NCBI GenBank assembly: GCA_002341185.1 | Contig: DDNP01000022.1 | Span: 106,659 to 145,127 of the forward strand | Origin: Candidatus Neomicrothrix sp. UBA2517 | Lineage (GTDB): Bacteria > Actinomycetota > Acidimicrobiia > Acidimicrobiales > UBA8592 | DNA: 38,469 bases | Direction: 5' to 3' | The notes under the pieces: generated by a model | What the model was told of the DNA's origin: nothing | Seen by the model: the letters and a program-made list of their open reading frames with translations, nothing else | Databases searched by the model: none | In this document: positions 1 to 9,360 of the stretch, piece after piece | How the letters are laid out: each line of letters starts with the position of its first letter | How positions within the stretch are numbered: the stretch's first letter is position 1 | Made by a program: the position numbers and the translations under genes

Positions 1-192
1 GATAAGTCTGATAAGTCTGATAAGGATTCTAATGAAGAAACTCCTGCAGAGAAACCTTCACAAAAACAGGCGACCTTCGAAGATGAGTTTGAAGAAAGTT
101 TGGCCGAGGAACTGGGCGAATTAGGTCCTGAAGCTATTGGCGGGAATCAACAACGAAATAGAAATAGAAAAGGCAGGGGAGGCAGAAGGTAA
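1..192 (+). CDS. C-terminal tail of a truncated upstream protein, possibly polynucleotide phosphorylase
   Basis: Frame 1 is open from the left edge to a TAA at 190-192 and gives 63 residues with no start in view. The tail is low complexity: it opens with two DKS repeats, has an acidic middle (EDEFEESLAEELGELG) and ends in a basic Arg/Gly-rich stretch (RNRNRKGRGGRR). Such tails are common on RNA-binding proteins. In actinobacteria the gene group before dapB usually includes pnp, often with an M16 peptidase gene in between, so a PNPase tail is a reasonable inference from order. No catalytic domain is visible, so the name is not secure. That the frame is coding is likely, from its continuity and the gene-free gap up to dapB. 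Confidence 0.5.
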   Translation, partial: DKSDKSDKDSNEETPAEKPSQKQATFEDEFEESLAEELGELGPEAIGGNQQRNRNRKGRGGRR

Positions 193-258
193 TAAACCTT
201 CCGCCTATTCTTCTTTGAAATAAAAGCTAATGCGCTACTGGCATGGCAAGATTAGATT

Positions 259-1029
259 ATGACAAATTTAAATGTTGGTGTTTTCGGCGCTGCTGGCAAA
301 ATGGGCTCTACTGTATGTCAGGCGATTAATAAAGATGATTGCACGTCTCTGCGCTTTGCCATAGACACTAATCAAGTAGGTAGCAACATCCCTAATACGG
401 AAATTTTTATCAGAGAATCAATAGAAACCCTAGAAGGAGTAGATGTAGTCGTTGATTTTACAGTTGCTGAGGTTGCGATGGAGAACATTAAATTTGCAGC
501 TCGGCAAGGAGTTCATGCTGTAGTTGGGACAAGCGGACTAACAGAAATTAATCTGTCCGAGTTATCTAAGATCTTTACAAAAAGTAATTGTATAATTGTG
601 CCAAACTTTTCTATTAGTGCGATCTTGCTAATGCGACTATCAGAAATAGCGACACCGTACTTTTCGACTATAGAAATAATTGAGTTCCACCATAATAATA
701 AAATTGACGCCCCGTCAGGGACTGCTCTAGCAACAGCGGAGAGAATTTCCGAAGTTCGAAATGAAGACCTGCATGACTCAACCACGAACCTAGTGATAGA
801 TGGCGCAAGAGGCGCTAAAGGTCAGGGGAATATCCCCATTCACAGCGTGAGAATGGAGGGGATGCTTGCACACCAGGAGGTCATTTTTGGCGCTACTGGC
901 CAAACATTGACGATAAGGCAAGATAGTAGCGATAGGTCTTCGTTTATGCCTGGAGTACTGATGGCTATAAAAGGAATTGAGGCACTATCAGGAGTCAACG
1001 TTGGCTTGGAAAATTTGATGGATGCCTAA
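259..1029 (+). CDS. dapB: 4-hydroxy-tetrahydrodipicolinate reductase
   Basis: A protein of 256 aa, a typical length for DapB. It reduces hydroxytetrahydrodipicolinate with NAD(P)H in the cytoplasm, the second pathway-specific step of diaminopimelate/lysine synthesis. An N-terminal Rossmann motif GVFGAAGKMG spans residues 7-16, followed by VVDFT (64-68) and GTSG (90-93). The DapB signature EFHHNNKIDAPSGTA at 142-156 holds the catalytic His pair and Lys. The ATG at 259 puts the nucleotide-binding loop at the expected distance from the N-terminus; the ribosome binding site is weak. The stop overlaps the next gene by 8 bp, so the two are probably co-transcribed. dapA follows the SURF1 gene and supplies the substrate. 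Confidence 0.95.
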   Translation: MTNLNVGVFGAAGKMGSTVCQAINKDDCTSLRFAIDTNQVGSNIPNTEIFIRESIETLEGVDVVVDFTVAEVAMENIKFAARQGVHAVVGTSGLTEINLSELSKIFTKSNCIIVPNFSISAILLMRLSEIATPYFSTIEIIEFHHNNKIDAPSGTALATAERISEVRNEDLHDSTTNLVIDGARGAKGQGNIPIHSVRMEGMLAHQEVIFGATGQTLTIRQDSSDRSSFMPGVLMAIKGIEALSGVNVGLENLMDA

Positions 1030-1786
1030 GAGAATTCTAACGACCGTCTTTGTTGCTATAGCAGTTATAACTATGGTGACTTTAGGCTTTTGGCAGCTTG
1101 ACCGACATGCACAAAAATCGGATATCAACGAAAAAATAAGCGCAAGACAAACTGAAAGAACCCTCGGCGAGATCGAATTGCAAAATTTACTCTCTCAAAA
1201 TCTTTCTTCTTTCGAAGAGGAGTACGAGTATCGGAGCGTAACAATATCCGGAACGTATCAGCAAGGTGACAGCATCGTTGTTAGAAATAGGACGTTCAAC
1301 GGAATCCCTGGTTTCTGGTTGCTTACCCCCATGAAGCTTGATAATGACCTATTTATAGTTATTAACAGAGGCTGGATACCTATTTCTGCTGAAGGTTACG
1401 TCGACTCAGAAATAGGAGCTTTCAACGTTACTGGTGTCTTGCGGAGAACTGAAACTGCAAAAGGTTTGCAAAGGGCTGATACAGGCCAAGACCCCCTTAA
1501 TAGCTTAGGACGGGTAGATCTTGATAGATATTCGGTTCAGTTAGGTTATGAAATCTTCCCACTTTACATCCAACTCTTTGACCAAAGTCCGATTCAAAAG
1601 GATGGTTTTCCACAAGTCATAGACCGCCCAGAGTTTAGCGAGGGGCAACATCTCAACTATGCAGTGCAGTGGTTCATATTTGCGAGTATCGCAACGTTTG
1701 GCTACCCATTAGTCCTTTGGCGCTATTCCAAAGGCAGAAACACAAAGAAGCGAAGAGAATCAGATATCCCTGTTGATTACCTTTAG
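1022..1786 (+). CDS. SURF1-family cytochrome c oxidase assembly protein
   Basis: A protein of 254 aa with the SURF1 layout: one membrane helix at each end (about residues 5-24 and 212-234) and a soluble loop between. The family motif GFWQLDRHAQK follows the first helix. The loop carries GTYQQGDSIVVRNRT and GFWLLTPM, followed by INRGWIP, which are hallmark SURF1 blocks. SURF1 proteins help insert heme into aa3-type oxidase, so aerobic respiration is implied. The ATG overlaps the end of dapB by 8 bp. This location between dapB and dapA is unusual: SURF1 genes are normally found near oxidase genes, while in several actinobacteria this interval holds thyX. Confidence 0.88.
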   Translation: MPKRILTTVFVAIAVITMVTLGFWQLDRHAQKSDINEKISARQTERTLGEIELQNLLSQNLSSFEEEYEYRSVTISGTYQQGDSIVVRNRTFNGIPGFWLLTPMKLDNDLFIVINRGWIPISAEGYVDSEIGAFNVTGVLRRTETAKGLQRADTGQDPLNSLGRVDLDRYSVQLGYEIFPLYIQLFDQSPIQKDGFPQVIDRPEFSEGQHLNYAVQWFIFASIATFGYPLVLWRYSKGRNTKKRRESDIPVDYL

Positions 1787-1845
1787 GGATAATTAAAAGG
1801 AAAGCATATAGACTGCTAGCCTCAGATGAAAGAGAAAGGATTTGA

Positions 1846-2754
1846 ATGCCAAGATTTGGAAGAGTTCTTACAGCCATGGTCACTCCATTCACAAGTTCTG
1901 GGGATCTTGATCTTGATGAAGCTCAGCGTCTTGCGCAATGGCTTATAGAGAATGGAAATGATGGACTCGTAATCGCTGGGACAACCGGAGAGTCGCCTAC
2001 ATTGACTCATGATGAACAAATTGCATTGATAGAAGCTGTCGTGAATTCAACTGATGCTCCAGTTATTGCAGGAACCGGTAGCAACGATACTATGGCTGCC
2101 ATTGAGTTAACCCACCGAGCCCAATTAGTCGGAGCATCAGGAATCTTAAGCGTAACTCCTTACTATAATCGCCCCTCTCAGCAAGGTTTGCTTGAGCATT
2201 TCACACGAATCGCGGACAGTACAGATCTTCCAGTAATGCTTTATGATATTCCTATCCGAAGTGGGAGGAAGATTGAAACAGAAACGATATTAGAGTTAGC
2301 AAATAATATTGAAAATATTGTGGCTCTTAAAGATGCAGCCGGGGACCCTTCTGAAACGGCCTATTTATTATCGGAAACTCCCGACGAGTTCGAAGTTTAT
2401 TCTGGGGATGATTCTCTAAATTTAGCCTTACTTTCAATAGGAGCCTCCGGAGTCGTAGGTGTAGCGACTCATTGGTCAGGGGCAGAACATCAGAACTTAG
2501 TCAATGCAATTCTTGATGGAGACTATGCAAAAGCGAAAATGATTAATCAATCGCTTCAAAGTTCCTTTGCCTTCGAATCAAGCCTCGATGCTCCTAACCC
2601 TATTCCAACTAAAGTCATGATGAATCTCATTGGATTTAATGTTGGTAAAGGCCGACCACCAATGGACACAATCCCTGAAGGCCTTGAAATAACTGCCCGT
2701 GATGTACTCTCAGCAACAATTCTTGGTTCGGCAATGGGATTTCCCAAGAAATAG
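1846..2754 (+). CDS. dapA: 4-hydroxy-tetrahydrodipicolinate synthase
   Basis: A protein of 302 aa of the DapA/NAL TIM-barrel family. It condenses pyruvate with aspartate semialdehyde, the entry step of the diaminopimelate branch. GTTGESPTLTHDE (residues 45-57) is the family signature, YYNRP at 106-110 lies in the active site, Y133 sits in MLYDIP and the Schiff-base lysine is K162 in VALKDAAGD. The ATG at 1846 is preceded by an AGAGAAAGGA ribosome binding site at 1831-1840. The Tyr motif reads YDIP where the family more often has YN(V/I)P, a mild variation. RNase J starts 7 bp downstream. The function is confident because every catalytic residue is present. Confidence 0.95.
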   Translation: MPRFGRVLTAMVTPFTSSGDLDLDEAQRLAQWLIENGNDGLVIAGTTGESPTLTHDEQIALIEAVVNSTDAPVIAGTGSNDTMAAIELTHRAQLVGASGILSVTPYYNRPSQQGLLEHFTRIADSTDLPVMLYDIPIRSGRKIETETILELANNIENIVALKDAAGDPSETAYLLSETPDEFEVYSGDDSLNLALLSIGASGVVGVATHWSGAEHQNLVNAILDGDYAKAKMINQSLQSSFAFESSLDAPNPIPTKVMMNLIGFNVGKGRPPMDTIPEGLEITARDVLSATILGSAMGFPKK

Positions 2755-2761
2755 CATAAGT

Positions 2762-4432
2762 ATGAATGAGCCTGTTCGTATAACTTTCCTTGGTGGACTT
2801 GGTGATATCGGAAGAAACTGTGCTGCGATTGAAACCCAAAATCAGATTCTTTTGCTAGATTGTGGGCAACTTTTTCCTGATGATTTGATGCCAGGTGCTC
2901 ACTCAGTACTTCCAGATTTTAGCTACCTTGAGAAAAGGCGAGAAAAAATCATAGGATGTATCGCAACTCACGGTCATGAAGACCATATTGGGGCACTTCG
3001 TTATGCCTTGGAGATATGCGAATTCCCTATTTTTGGCTCAGAATTTACATTGGGAATGGTGAGGCACCGGCTAGCGGAGGCCAACATGCTTGACAAGACA
3101 GAATTAACCAAGGTGGAGGATGGTGAAATAATAAGCATAGGTGATTTTCGGTGCGAGTTTTTACCCGTAACGCACTCAACTCCTAAAGGCCTAATTTCTG
3201 CAATTCATACTCCGCAAGGCCTCATATTACATTCAAGCGACTTCAAATTAGACCATAGCCCCGTCGATGGAAGAGTTACCGACCTAGATCGAATTGCGGA
3301 TTTATCTGAGGACCCAGGCATACGACTCTTACTATGCGACTCTACTAACGCTGAACTTGAGGGATCTAGTATTTCAGAATCTGATGTAGGGACTGGGCTC
3401 TTGGGTATCTTCAGAGAGTTCCCCCAAAACCGCATTATCACAACCTGCTTCTCAAGCCATATCCATCGAATTCAACAAATTATAAACATCGCAAGAGATG
3501 AAGGTAGAAAAGTAGCTACTCTCGGTTTCTCATTGGAAAGAAATGTATCCCTTGCACGAAGCCTAAATATTCTTAAAGTTCCAGACGATGCTCTAATTGA
3601 TGTGGCCGAAATAGAACACTACCCAAAGAGCCAAGTCTGCGTCATAAGTACAGGATCACAAGGTGAACCAAGATCCTCATTATGTAGATCGGCGCAAAGC
3701 TCCGGGAAGTGGCTTCGCATCGATGAGGATGATGTAATCATTTTCTCGTCAAGAACAATTCCAGGCAATGAAAAGCGAATAGGGCGCCTAGTGAATAATC
3801 TTTTAGGGTTAGGTGCAAAAGTGATTAATGACGAAAACCTTAAGACACATACATCTGGGCATGGACAACGTCAAGAATTATTTGAGCTTCATAAAGCAGC
3901 ACAACCTGAATGGTTTGTTCCCGTTCATGGAGAATTGCGCCACTTGATGGCACATAAACAACTTGCAGTATCGAACGGGATGGAATCAGGTAAAGCCCTA
4001 GTCGCTACCGATGGTGATCAAATTGTGATGAAAGATAACGAGCTTTCGCTCAATAGAGAAGAGTGCAAAGGGCAGTACATCTTCTCGCAGGGGTCCATAA
4101 TAGAAAAAGGCCATGGCCTATTCAAAGAGCGCAATATTTTAGGTAAAGAGGGGTGCGTAATAGCATCAGTTACGGTAAGTACTAATGATAAATGTTTAAA
4201 AGGACCACCCGTAGTCATAAGTAAAGGTTGGCTGAATGAAGATTTATCAAGATTTTACGAAGATGAGGTTAAAGAACAATTATCTAAAGACTTAACGCTG
4301 TATCTTCGTCACAAAGATAACTTAACTCATGACAGATTGACACAGAAGGTTAGGCGTATAACTGGATCAGTAGTAAACGATCGTACGAAAAGAAGACCTA
4401 TGATAGTCCCAATCGTAGAGATAATTTCTTAG
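2762..4432 (+). CDS. rnj: Ribonuclease J
   Basis: A protein of 556 aa from the ATG at 2762. RNase J is a metallo-beta-lactamase/beta-CASP enzyme with 5'-3' exonuclease and endonuclease activity in RNA turnover and rRNA maturation. The metal-binding motif HGHEDH is at residues 70-75, and later blocks VTHSTPKG, SSDFKLDH and LLCDSTNAE match the family. The reading frame is open further upstream (to 2699), but that would overlap dapA by 56 bp. The 2762 start gives the family-typical N-terminus MNEPVRITFLGGLGDIGRN. The adjacency dapA-rnj-ftsK is a conserved actinobacterial order. Confidence 0.93.
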   Translation: MNEPVRITFLGGLGDIGRNCAAIETQNQILLLDCGQLFPDDLMPGAHSVLPDFSYLEKRREKIIGCIATHGHEDHIGALRYALEICEFPIFGSEFTLGMVRHRLAEANMLDKTELTKVEDGEIISIGDFRCEFLPVTHSTPKGLISAIHTPQGLILHSSDFKLDHSPVDGRVTDLDRIADLSEDPGIRLLLCDSTNAELEGSSISESDVGTGLLGIFREFPQNRIITTCFSSHIHRIQQIINIARDEGRKVATLGFSLERNVSLARSLNILKVPDDALIDVAEIEHYPKSQVCVISTGSQGEPRSSLCRSAQSSGKWLRIDEDDVIIFSSRTIPGNEKRIGRLVNNLLGLGAKVINDENLKTHTSGHGQRQELFELHKAAQPEWFVPVHGELRHLMAHKQLAVSNGMESGKALVATDGDQIVMKDNELSLNREECKGQYIFSQGSIIEKGHGLFKERNILGKEGCVIASVTVSTNDKCLKGPPVVISKGWLNEDLSRFYEDEVKEQLSKDLTLYLRHKDNLTHDRLTQKVRRITGSVVNDRTKRRPMIVPIVEIIS

Positions 4433-4512
4433 AATTCTAATCTAAAATAGAACAAACTTCAGTACTATCCATACCCATAGTTCAGGCACTTTAGTGTTAC
4501 CGTTGGCATATT

Positions 4513-7059
4513 GTGGCTAAATCAAAACAACAGAAAAAAAATCTTGGAAAAGTTCAAAAGACTGACAAAAAAAGCTCGAAAAGATCAGGCAATACTGATC
4601 CGGAAATTACTTCCAAGGTTCAGAGTTCAAGAGAACGCCAAAGAACGTCAACGATGGGCACCATAAAAGGGTCATTTAAATCGGCGTTTGGGGGTCATAA
4701 ATCAGATTTAATAAGCCTTGGGTTAATAGTGGTCGCAATTGTAGCTGCTTTGGGCTTGTACTTTGGCACCGCAGGAATAGTTGGTAAAGCAATAGGGCCT
4801 TGGCTTTTTCGAGCTTTATTCGGGTACATCGGTTATATAGCCCCCGTTGCTTTGCTGATAGGGGGTTTATACCTTGTTTTTGAATCACCTGTTTCGAATT
4901 CTGAAGAGGAACAAAGTGAGAACACGCCTAGGCCCTCTTCAATTCTTATAGGGACATTATTAATATTTATAACAATTTGCGGCGTTAGCCACCTCAACTC
5001 GAATGCTAGTTCATTCAACCTTGCAGACCTAGAAGAACTGAAGAATGGTGGCGGGGTATTAGGGTATTTAATTGGTGCACCTCTAAGAGCTGCCTTTGAA
5101 CAGGTGGGTGCAGTATTTATCTTACTAGCAATAGGGTTTGTAGGAATTATCTTAGTTACCGGAATGACTTTCAAAGAAGCACTTTCGCGCTTATGGCTCT
5201 TATTCAAAGCCATCTCAAGCAGGATAATAAAATCTATGAGGCTCGCTATGGGTGAGACAAAAGATGAAATTGCTGAACGGGCTGGAACACCTGAGAACCC
5301 AATTATTCAGATTGATGGAGAAACTCGCCTCCTAAGCAAAACAAAAAATACACGAGGTGATAAGGGAAAAACCGAGGAGGAACCTCAAACAGATTCAACA
5401 GAAAAGAGCACTCTTAAACCAGAAAAGGACAAGAAGGACTTAAATAAGAAAAATGATTTGGTTGATATTCCGAATGCTTCAACGCAACAACTAGAAATTG
5501 AACTAGGGCCGGCAGCAAAAGGGTCAATATGGAAATTGCCATCAGATAAAATCCTCATGCGAACTGGAGCACAAGACATTAATGAAAAACTTGTAGAAGA
5601 AAGAGGCCGTGTACTTGAAAGAGCACTTGCAGCACACGGAGTGGAAACAAGATTAGTAGGCATGGTGGTGGGCCCTACAGTTACTAGATACGAGCTAGAA
5701 CTCGGTGAAGGTGTCAAGGTTTCGCGAGTCACTTCCTTGAACAAAGATATCGCTTATGCCATGGCTTCTCCAGATGTCAGAATCTTAGCGCCAATACCAG
5801 GCCGGCAAGCCATAGGAATAGAAGTGCCAAATAATGAACGACAAGTTGTTGCTCTAGGAGATGTTCTGAGTTCTGTTGAAGCTAAAAGAGCAACTCATCC
5901 ATTAGAAGTAGCAGTAGGAAGAGACATTAATGGAAAATCTATTATTATGAATCTTTCCAAGATGCCACATATCTTGATAGCCGGTGCTACAGGAGCTGGG
6001 AAAAGTTCCTGTATAAATAGCATTGTCACTTCAGCATTAATGCGGTCAACTCCGGAGAATCTTAGAATGATTCTCATAGACCCCAAAAGAGTCGAAATGT
6101 CACAGTATGAACGAGTTCCGCACTTGCTCACGCAGCCAGTGGTAGATCCCAAAAAAGCTGCCAATGCTCTTCAGTGGGCTTGCCGTGAGATGGATAGAAG
6201 ATATGAATTGTTAGCTGAGGTTAAATTTAGAGACATAGCCGGGTACAACGCCGCCTACGACAAAGGGACAATCCAGGCTCCGCCAAGCGCTATTAACCCA
6301 GATGGCAGTCCTAAAACATACTCTCGTTTGCCATTCATCCTTGTTGTAGTCGATGAACTTTCCGACTTGATGATGGTAGCACCTAGAGATGTGGAAGATT
6401 CTATTTGTAGAATTGCACAAAAAGCTAGAGCAGTAGGCATTCACTTAGTAGTCGCTACCCAACGACCATCAACGAATGTTATAACGGGAGTGATTAAAGC
6501 AAACATACCTGCACGAATTGCTTTTGCAGTTTCAAGCCTTACAGATAGCAGAGTCATCCTTGATCAGGGTGGGGCAGAAAGATTAGTTGGGCAAGGTGAT
6601 ATGTTGCTGCTCGATCCAAAATCCTCTAGCCCACACCGTATTCAAGGTGCTTGGGTTAGCGAAGACGAAGTAAAACATGTTGTTGGCGCATGGAAAAAAC
6701 AAGCTGAACAACTTAATGAGAAGTCAGAAGTAGATGGAATCAGCGTAGAGCCATCAATAACTGAAGCACCTTCATCTACTGCAGGAAACTCCATTCCAGG
6801 AGGAACGTCTGGAGATTCAGATGATGATGAATTATTAATTAAAGCTATCGATTTAGTCGTCGATTCACAATTAGGGTCTACTTCAATGCTACAAAGGAAG
6901 CTTCGAGTAGGGTTTGCCCGTGCTGGTAGGATAATGGACCTCTTAGAAGAAAGAGGAATAGTGGGTCCGAGTGAAGGATCAAAGCCCAGAGAAGTTCTAA
7001 TTACCACTGAGGACTTGAAACATTCAATCCAATCAAACAAGAGTACTCCTCAGGAATAA
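4513..7059 (+). CDS. ftsK: DNA translocase FtsK/SpoIIIE
   Basis: A protein of 848 aa starting at GTG 4513, with no strong ribosome binding site in front. FtsK anchors at the division septum and pumps DNA so that chromosomes are resolved and segregated before division. A basic, Lys-rich N-terminus is followed by about four membrane helices (roughly residues 65-220) and a charged linker. The hexameric motor has Walker A GATGAGKSS (about 489-497) and Walker B LVVVDELSDLMM (about 608-619), followed by a TQRPS motif. A C-terminal winged-helix gamma domain (about 770-835) contains the LLIKAIDLVV and ARAGRIMDLLEERG blocks that in this family read polar DNA motifs. The protein is complete, with a fairly short linker. 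Confidence 0.94.
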   Translation: MAKSKQQKKNLGKVQKTDKKSSKRSGNTDPEITSKVQSSRERQRTSTMGTIKGSFKSAFGGHKSDLISLGLIVVAIVAALGLYFGTAGIVGKAIGPWLFRALFGYIGYIAPVALLIGGLYLVFESPVSNSEEEQSENTPRPSSILIGTLLIFITICGVSHLNSNASSFNLADLEELKNGGGVLGYLIGAPLRAAFEQVGAVFILLAIGFVGIILVTGMTFKEALSRLWLLFKAISSRIIKSMRLAMGETKDEIAERAGTPENPIIQIDGETRLLSKTKNTRGDKGKTEEEPQTDSTEKSTLKPEKDKKDLNKKNDLVDIPNASTQQLEIELGPAAKGSIWKLPSDKILMRTGAQDINEKLVEERGRVLERALAAHGVETRLVGMVVGPTVTRYELELGEGVKVSRVTSLNKDIAYAMASPDVRILAPIPGRQAIGIEVPNNERQVVALGDVLSSVEAKRATHPLEVAVGRDINGKSIIMNLSKMPHILIAGATGAGKSSCINSIVTSALMRSTPENLRMILIDPKRVEMSQYERVPHLLTQPVVDPKKAANALQWACREMDRRYELLAEVKFRDIAGYNAAYDKGTIQAPPSAINPDGSPKTYSRLPFILVVVDELSDLMMVAPRDVEDSICRIAQKARAVGIHLVVATQRPSTNVITGVIKANIPARIAFAVSSLTDSRVILDQGGAERLVGQGDMLLLDPKSSSPHRIQGAWVSEDEVKHVVGAWKKQAEQLNEKSEVDGISVEPSITEAPSSTAGNSIPGGTSGDSDDDELLIKAIDLVVDSQLGSTSMLQRKLRVGFARAGRIMDLLEERGIVGPSEGSKPREVLITTEDLKHSIQSNKSTPQE

Positions 7060-7064
7060 ACGAA

Positions 7065-8030
7065 ATGTTCGTTGACCTAATATTTGTAATTCTTGGAATT
7101 GTCTTACTGATCAAATCTGCAGATTTTCTAGTTGACTCCTCGAGCGATTTAGCTGGGAAGTTAGGAGTCTCTGCTGTTGTGGTAGGTGCAATTGTAGTCG
7201 GCTTCGGAACCAGTATGCCTGAGATGGCAGTCTCAACGACAGCTGCAGTTAAGGGTGACATCAGCTTAGGTATCGGTAACGTTGTTGGTTCAATTATCGC
7301 TAACCTCACATTAGTTTTAGGAGCTACGGCATTCACAGCAGCAATTCCATTGCCTAAGCATTTCCTCAAATTTCATATGCCGCTATCTATCAACGCCACA
7401 GTATGGTTCTTTGTATTTATCCAGAATGGGCTTAGGCGATATGAGGGAATCATTCTTTTGGGATTACTGATAATATCCCTATCTTTAATGATCAGAGAGG
7501 GAAAAAGAGATGTGGGTAGAAACATAGATCTCGATACAGGTCAAAAGCCAATAAAAAGTCCTGCATCCGTTGAAACAAAAAGCCGAATATCAAACTCGGT
7601 GGTGATTCTGCTTTCACTTATTGGAGTCGTGGGATCATCATATTTCATAACCGAAGGGTCTATTGGTTTAGCTGAAAAGTGGGGTATAGAAAGTGGTTTT
7701 GTGGGCGCTAGCCTTATCGCCGTTGGTACCTCTCTACCAGAATTAGTTGCCTCGGTTGTCGCCTTACGTAAAGGTAAATCAGAAATGATCATCGGCACGA
7801 TTTTGGGATCGAATGTCTTTAACGGAGTTGCAATTGGTGCGGCAATGGGCATTCTAGGGCCGGGAGGAACAAACGGAACTAGAATATCCGGTTGGATATC
7901 AATTATCTCAGTTACTGCAGCGTTGGCTCTCTGGATATGGAAATCGCTTAGCGCTAAACCAATCAAAAAACTTTCAGGAGCTTTACTGCTAGGTATTTAC
8001 GCACTTTGGTTAGTGCTCGTTGGCCTTTAA
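7065..8030 (+). CDS. CaCA-family sodium/calcium (cation/proton) exchanger, YrbG-like
   Basis: A protein of 321 aa and about ten hydrophobic helices. Two inverted alpha-repeats are visible: GFGTSMPEM with the following GNVVGSIIANL (about residues 46-85) and AVGTSLPELVAS with GTILGSNVFNG (about 217-255). The acidic residue in each GTS(M/L)PE motif coordinates the transported cation in known family members. The repeats are split by a basic loop around residues 140-180. It probably exports Ca2+ or exchanges cations across the inner membrane. The ATG lies 5 bp after the ftsK stop, so it may be read from the same message. The exact ion cannot be read from sequence. Confidence 0.85.
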   Translation: MFVDLIFVILGIVLLIKSADFLVDSSSDLAGKLGVSAVVVGAIVVGFGTSMPEMAVSTTAAVKGDISLGIGNVVGSIIANLTLVLGATAFTAAIPLPKHFLKFHMPLSINATVWFFVFIQNGLRRYEGIILLGLLIISLSLMIREGKRDVGRNIDLDTGQKPIKSPASVETKSRISNSVVILLSLIGVVGSSYFITEGSIGLAEKWGIESGFVGASLIAVGTSLPELVASVVALRKGKSEMIIGTILGSNVFNGVAIGAAMGILGPGGTNGTRISGWISIISVTAALALWIWKSLSAKPIKKLSGALLLGIYALWLVLVGL

Positions 8031-8081
8031 GTCTATGGTTGTCTCTTTCCCTTTTTGTAATGCAGTGGATACCATCAATCT

Positions 8082-9329
8082 ATGAGCGAGCGCTATTGGA
8101 TTGAAACACTGGGCTGTCCCAAAAATGAAGTCGATAGCGAAAAGCTCGAAGGCACATTGCTTAGGGACGGCATGACCTTGGCTGATTCACCCGAATCAGC
8201 TGATCTGGTAGTAATCAACACCTGCGCTTTTATCGAAGATGCCCGAAAGGAGAGTATTGATACTATTTATCAATTAAATAATGTGCGGAATGACAAATCT
8301 GAATTGGTCGTAACGGGCTGTTTAGCAGAGCGTTATGGGTCGACACTCAAAGAGGCACTCGGCGACGACGTTAACTCCGTTCTAGGGTTTGGGGTTCCTG
8401 TTTCTCTTTCACAAAAACCCACTGCACCCGATTTCGACCTACTTAACCTCCCGCGCCCAACCCCAAGTAGTCCCTGGGGGTATGTGAAAGTTGCAGAGGG
8501 ATGTGACAGGATTTGCGGATTTTGCTCAATCCCATCCTTTAGGGGTCCCCAACGATCACGATCAATTGATTCCATACTTTCTGAAGTTGAAAGCATGGAA
8601 TTGTCGGAAGTAGTGCTCGTAGCGCAAGACCTAGCATCCTATGGTAAGGATCAAAAACAAAAAGCCGGAATGATTCATTTATATCAAGAGGTGAGCAAAG
8701 CAGTAGAGTGGGTTCGGTTACTGTACCTATATCCTTCGAGCCTGAGTGAAACGTTAATAGAAGCCATAGGTTCAAGCTCTGTCCCTTACTTTGACCTTAG
8801 TCTTCAACATGTATCGCATTCATTACTAAGAAGAATGCGTCGCTGGGGTGATGCCGATAAATTCTCGGAAATTATTAAACGTATACGAATGCTCAATGAT
8901 AAAGCCACGTTTCGTACTAACTTCATTGTTGGTTACCCCGGTGAGACAGAGAACGATCATGACGCATTATTAAGGTTTGTTGAGGAGAACAGAATCGATT
9001 GGTGTGGCTTTTTCGCCTTTTCTAGAGAGGAGGGAACATACGCTTATTCCTTGGAGGGTCAAATTGAACAATCTCTCGTAAATGAACGTTTGATTGAATT
9101 ATCCGAACTTCAAGATTCCATCACCTCAGCCAAGCGAGATAGTCTTATCGGAGAAGACATAGAAGTACTAGTAGATGAAGTAGGTACAGGCCGAAGTTTC
9201 AGAGAGGCACCCGAGATCGATGGGGTCATAAGGATCCCAAAGCATCTTCATACAGGTCAGTTTGCTACTGTTAGGGTCGTAGAGGCTGTTGGAACTGACC
9301 TAGTCGCTATTCAGCCCCAAACTAGTTGA
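8082..9329 (+). CDS. rimO: Ribosomal protein S12 methylthiotransferase
   Basis: A protein of 415 aa of the radical-SAM methylthiotransferase family. RimO adds a methylthio group to an aspartate of ribosomal protein S12. The N-terminal MTTase domain begins with ETLGCPKNEVDSE, whose Cys and those in INTCAF and VTGCLAERYG bind the auxiliary cluster. The radical-SAM cysteines are C141, C145 and C148 in GCDRICGFC. A TRAM domain closes the protein. The sequence GCPKN after the start is RimO-like (MiaB has GCQMN), which separates it from the paralogue at 13610. The position before pgsA and cinA matches the Streptomyces-type order. Confidence 0.92.
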   Translation: MSERYWIETLGCPKNEVDSEKLEGTLLRDGMTLADSPESADLVVINTCAFIEDARKESIDTIYQLNNVRNDKSELVVTGCLAERYGSTLKEALGDDVNSVLGFGVPVSLSQKPTAPDFDLLNLPRPTPSSPWGYVKVAEGCDRICGFCSIPSFRGPQRSRSIDSILSEVESMELSEVVLVAQDLASYGKDQKQKAGMIHLYQEVSKAVEWVRLLYLYPSSLSETLIEAIGSSSVPYFDLSLQHVSHSLLRRMRRWGDADKFSEIIKRIRMLNDKATFRTNFIVGYPGETENDHDALLRFVEENRIDWCGFFAFSREEGTYAYSLEGQIEQSLVNERLIELSELQDSITSAKRDSLIGEDIEVLVDEVGTGRSFREAPEIDGVIRIPKHLHTGQFATVRVVEAVGTDLVAIQPQTS

Positions 9330-9360
9330 AATGGTTTACTGTTCTTATAAGGGGATCTGA

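Noticed and set aside
1..24. Repeat of GATAAGTCT at the left edge as a possible CRISPR or mobile repeat.
   Set aside because: The repeat is in frame and encodes DKS units of a low-complexity protein tail; no spacers are present.
2699..2761. Upstream in-frame start for RNase J, 21 codons earlier.
   Set aside because: It overlaps dapA by 56 bp and adds residues not expected in the family; the ATG at 2762 gives the typical N-terminus.
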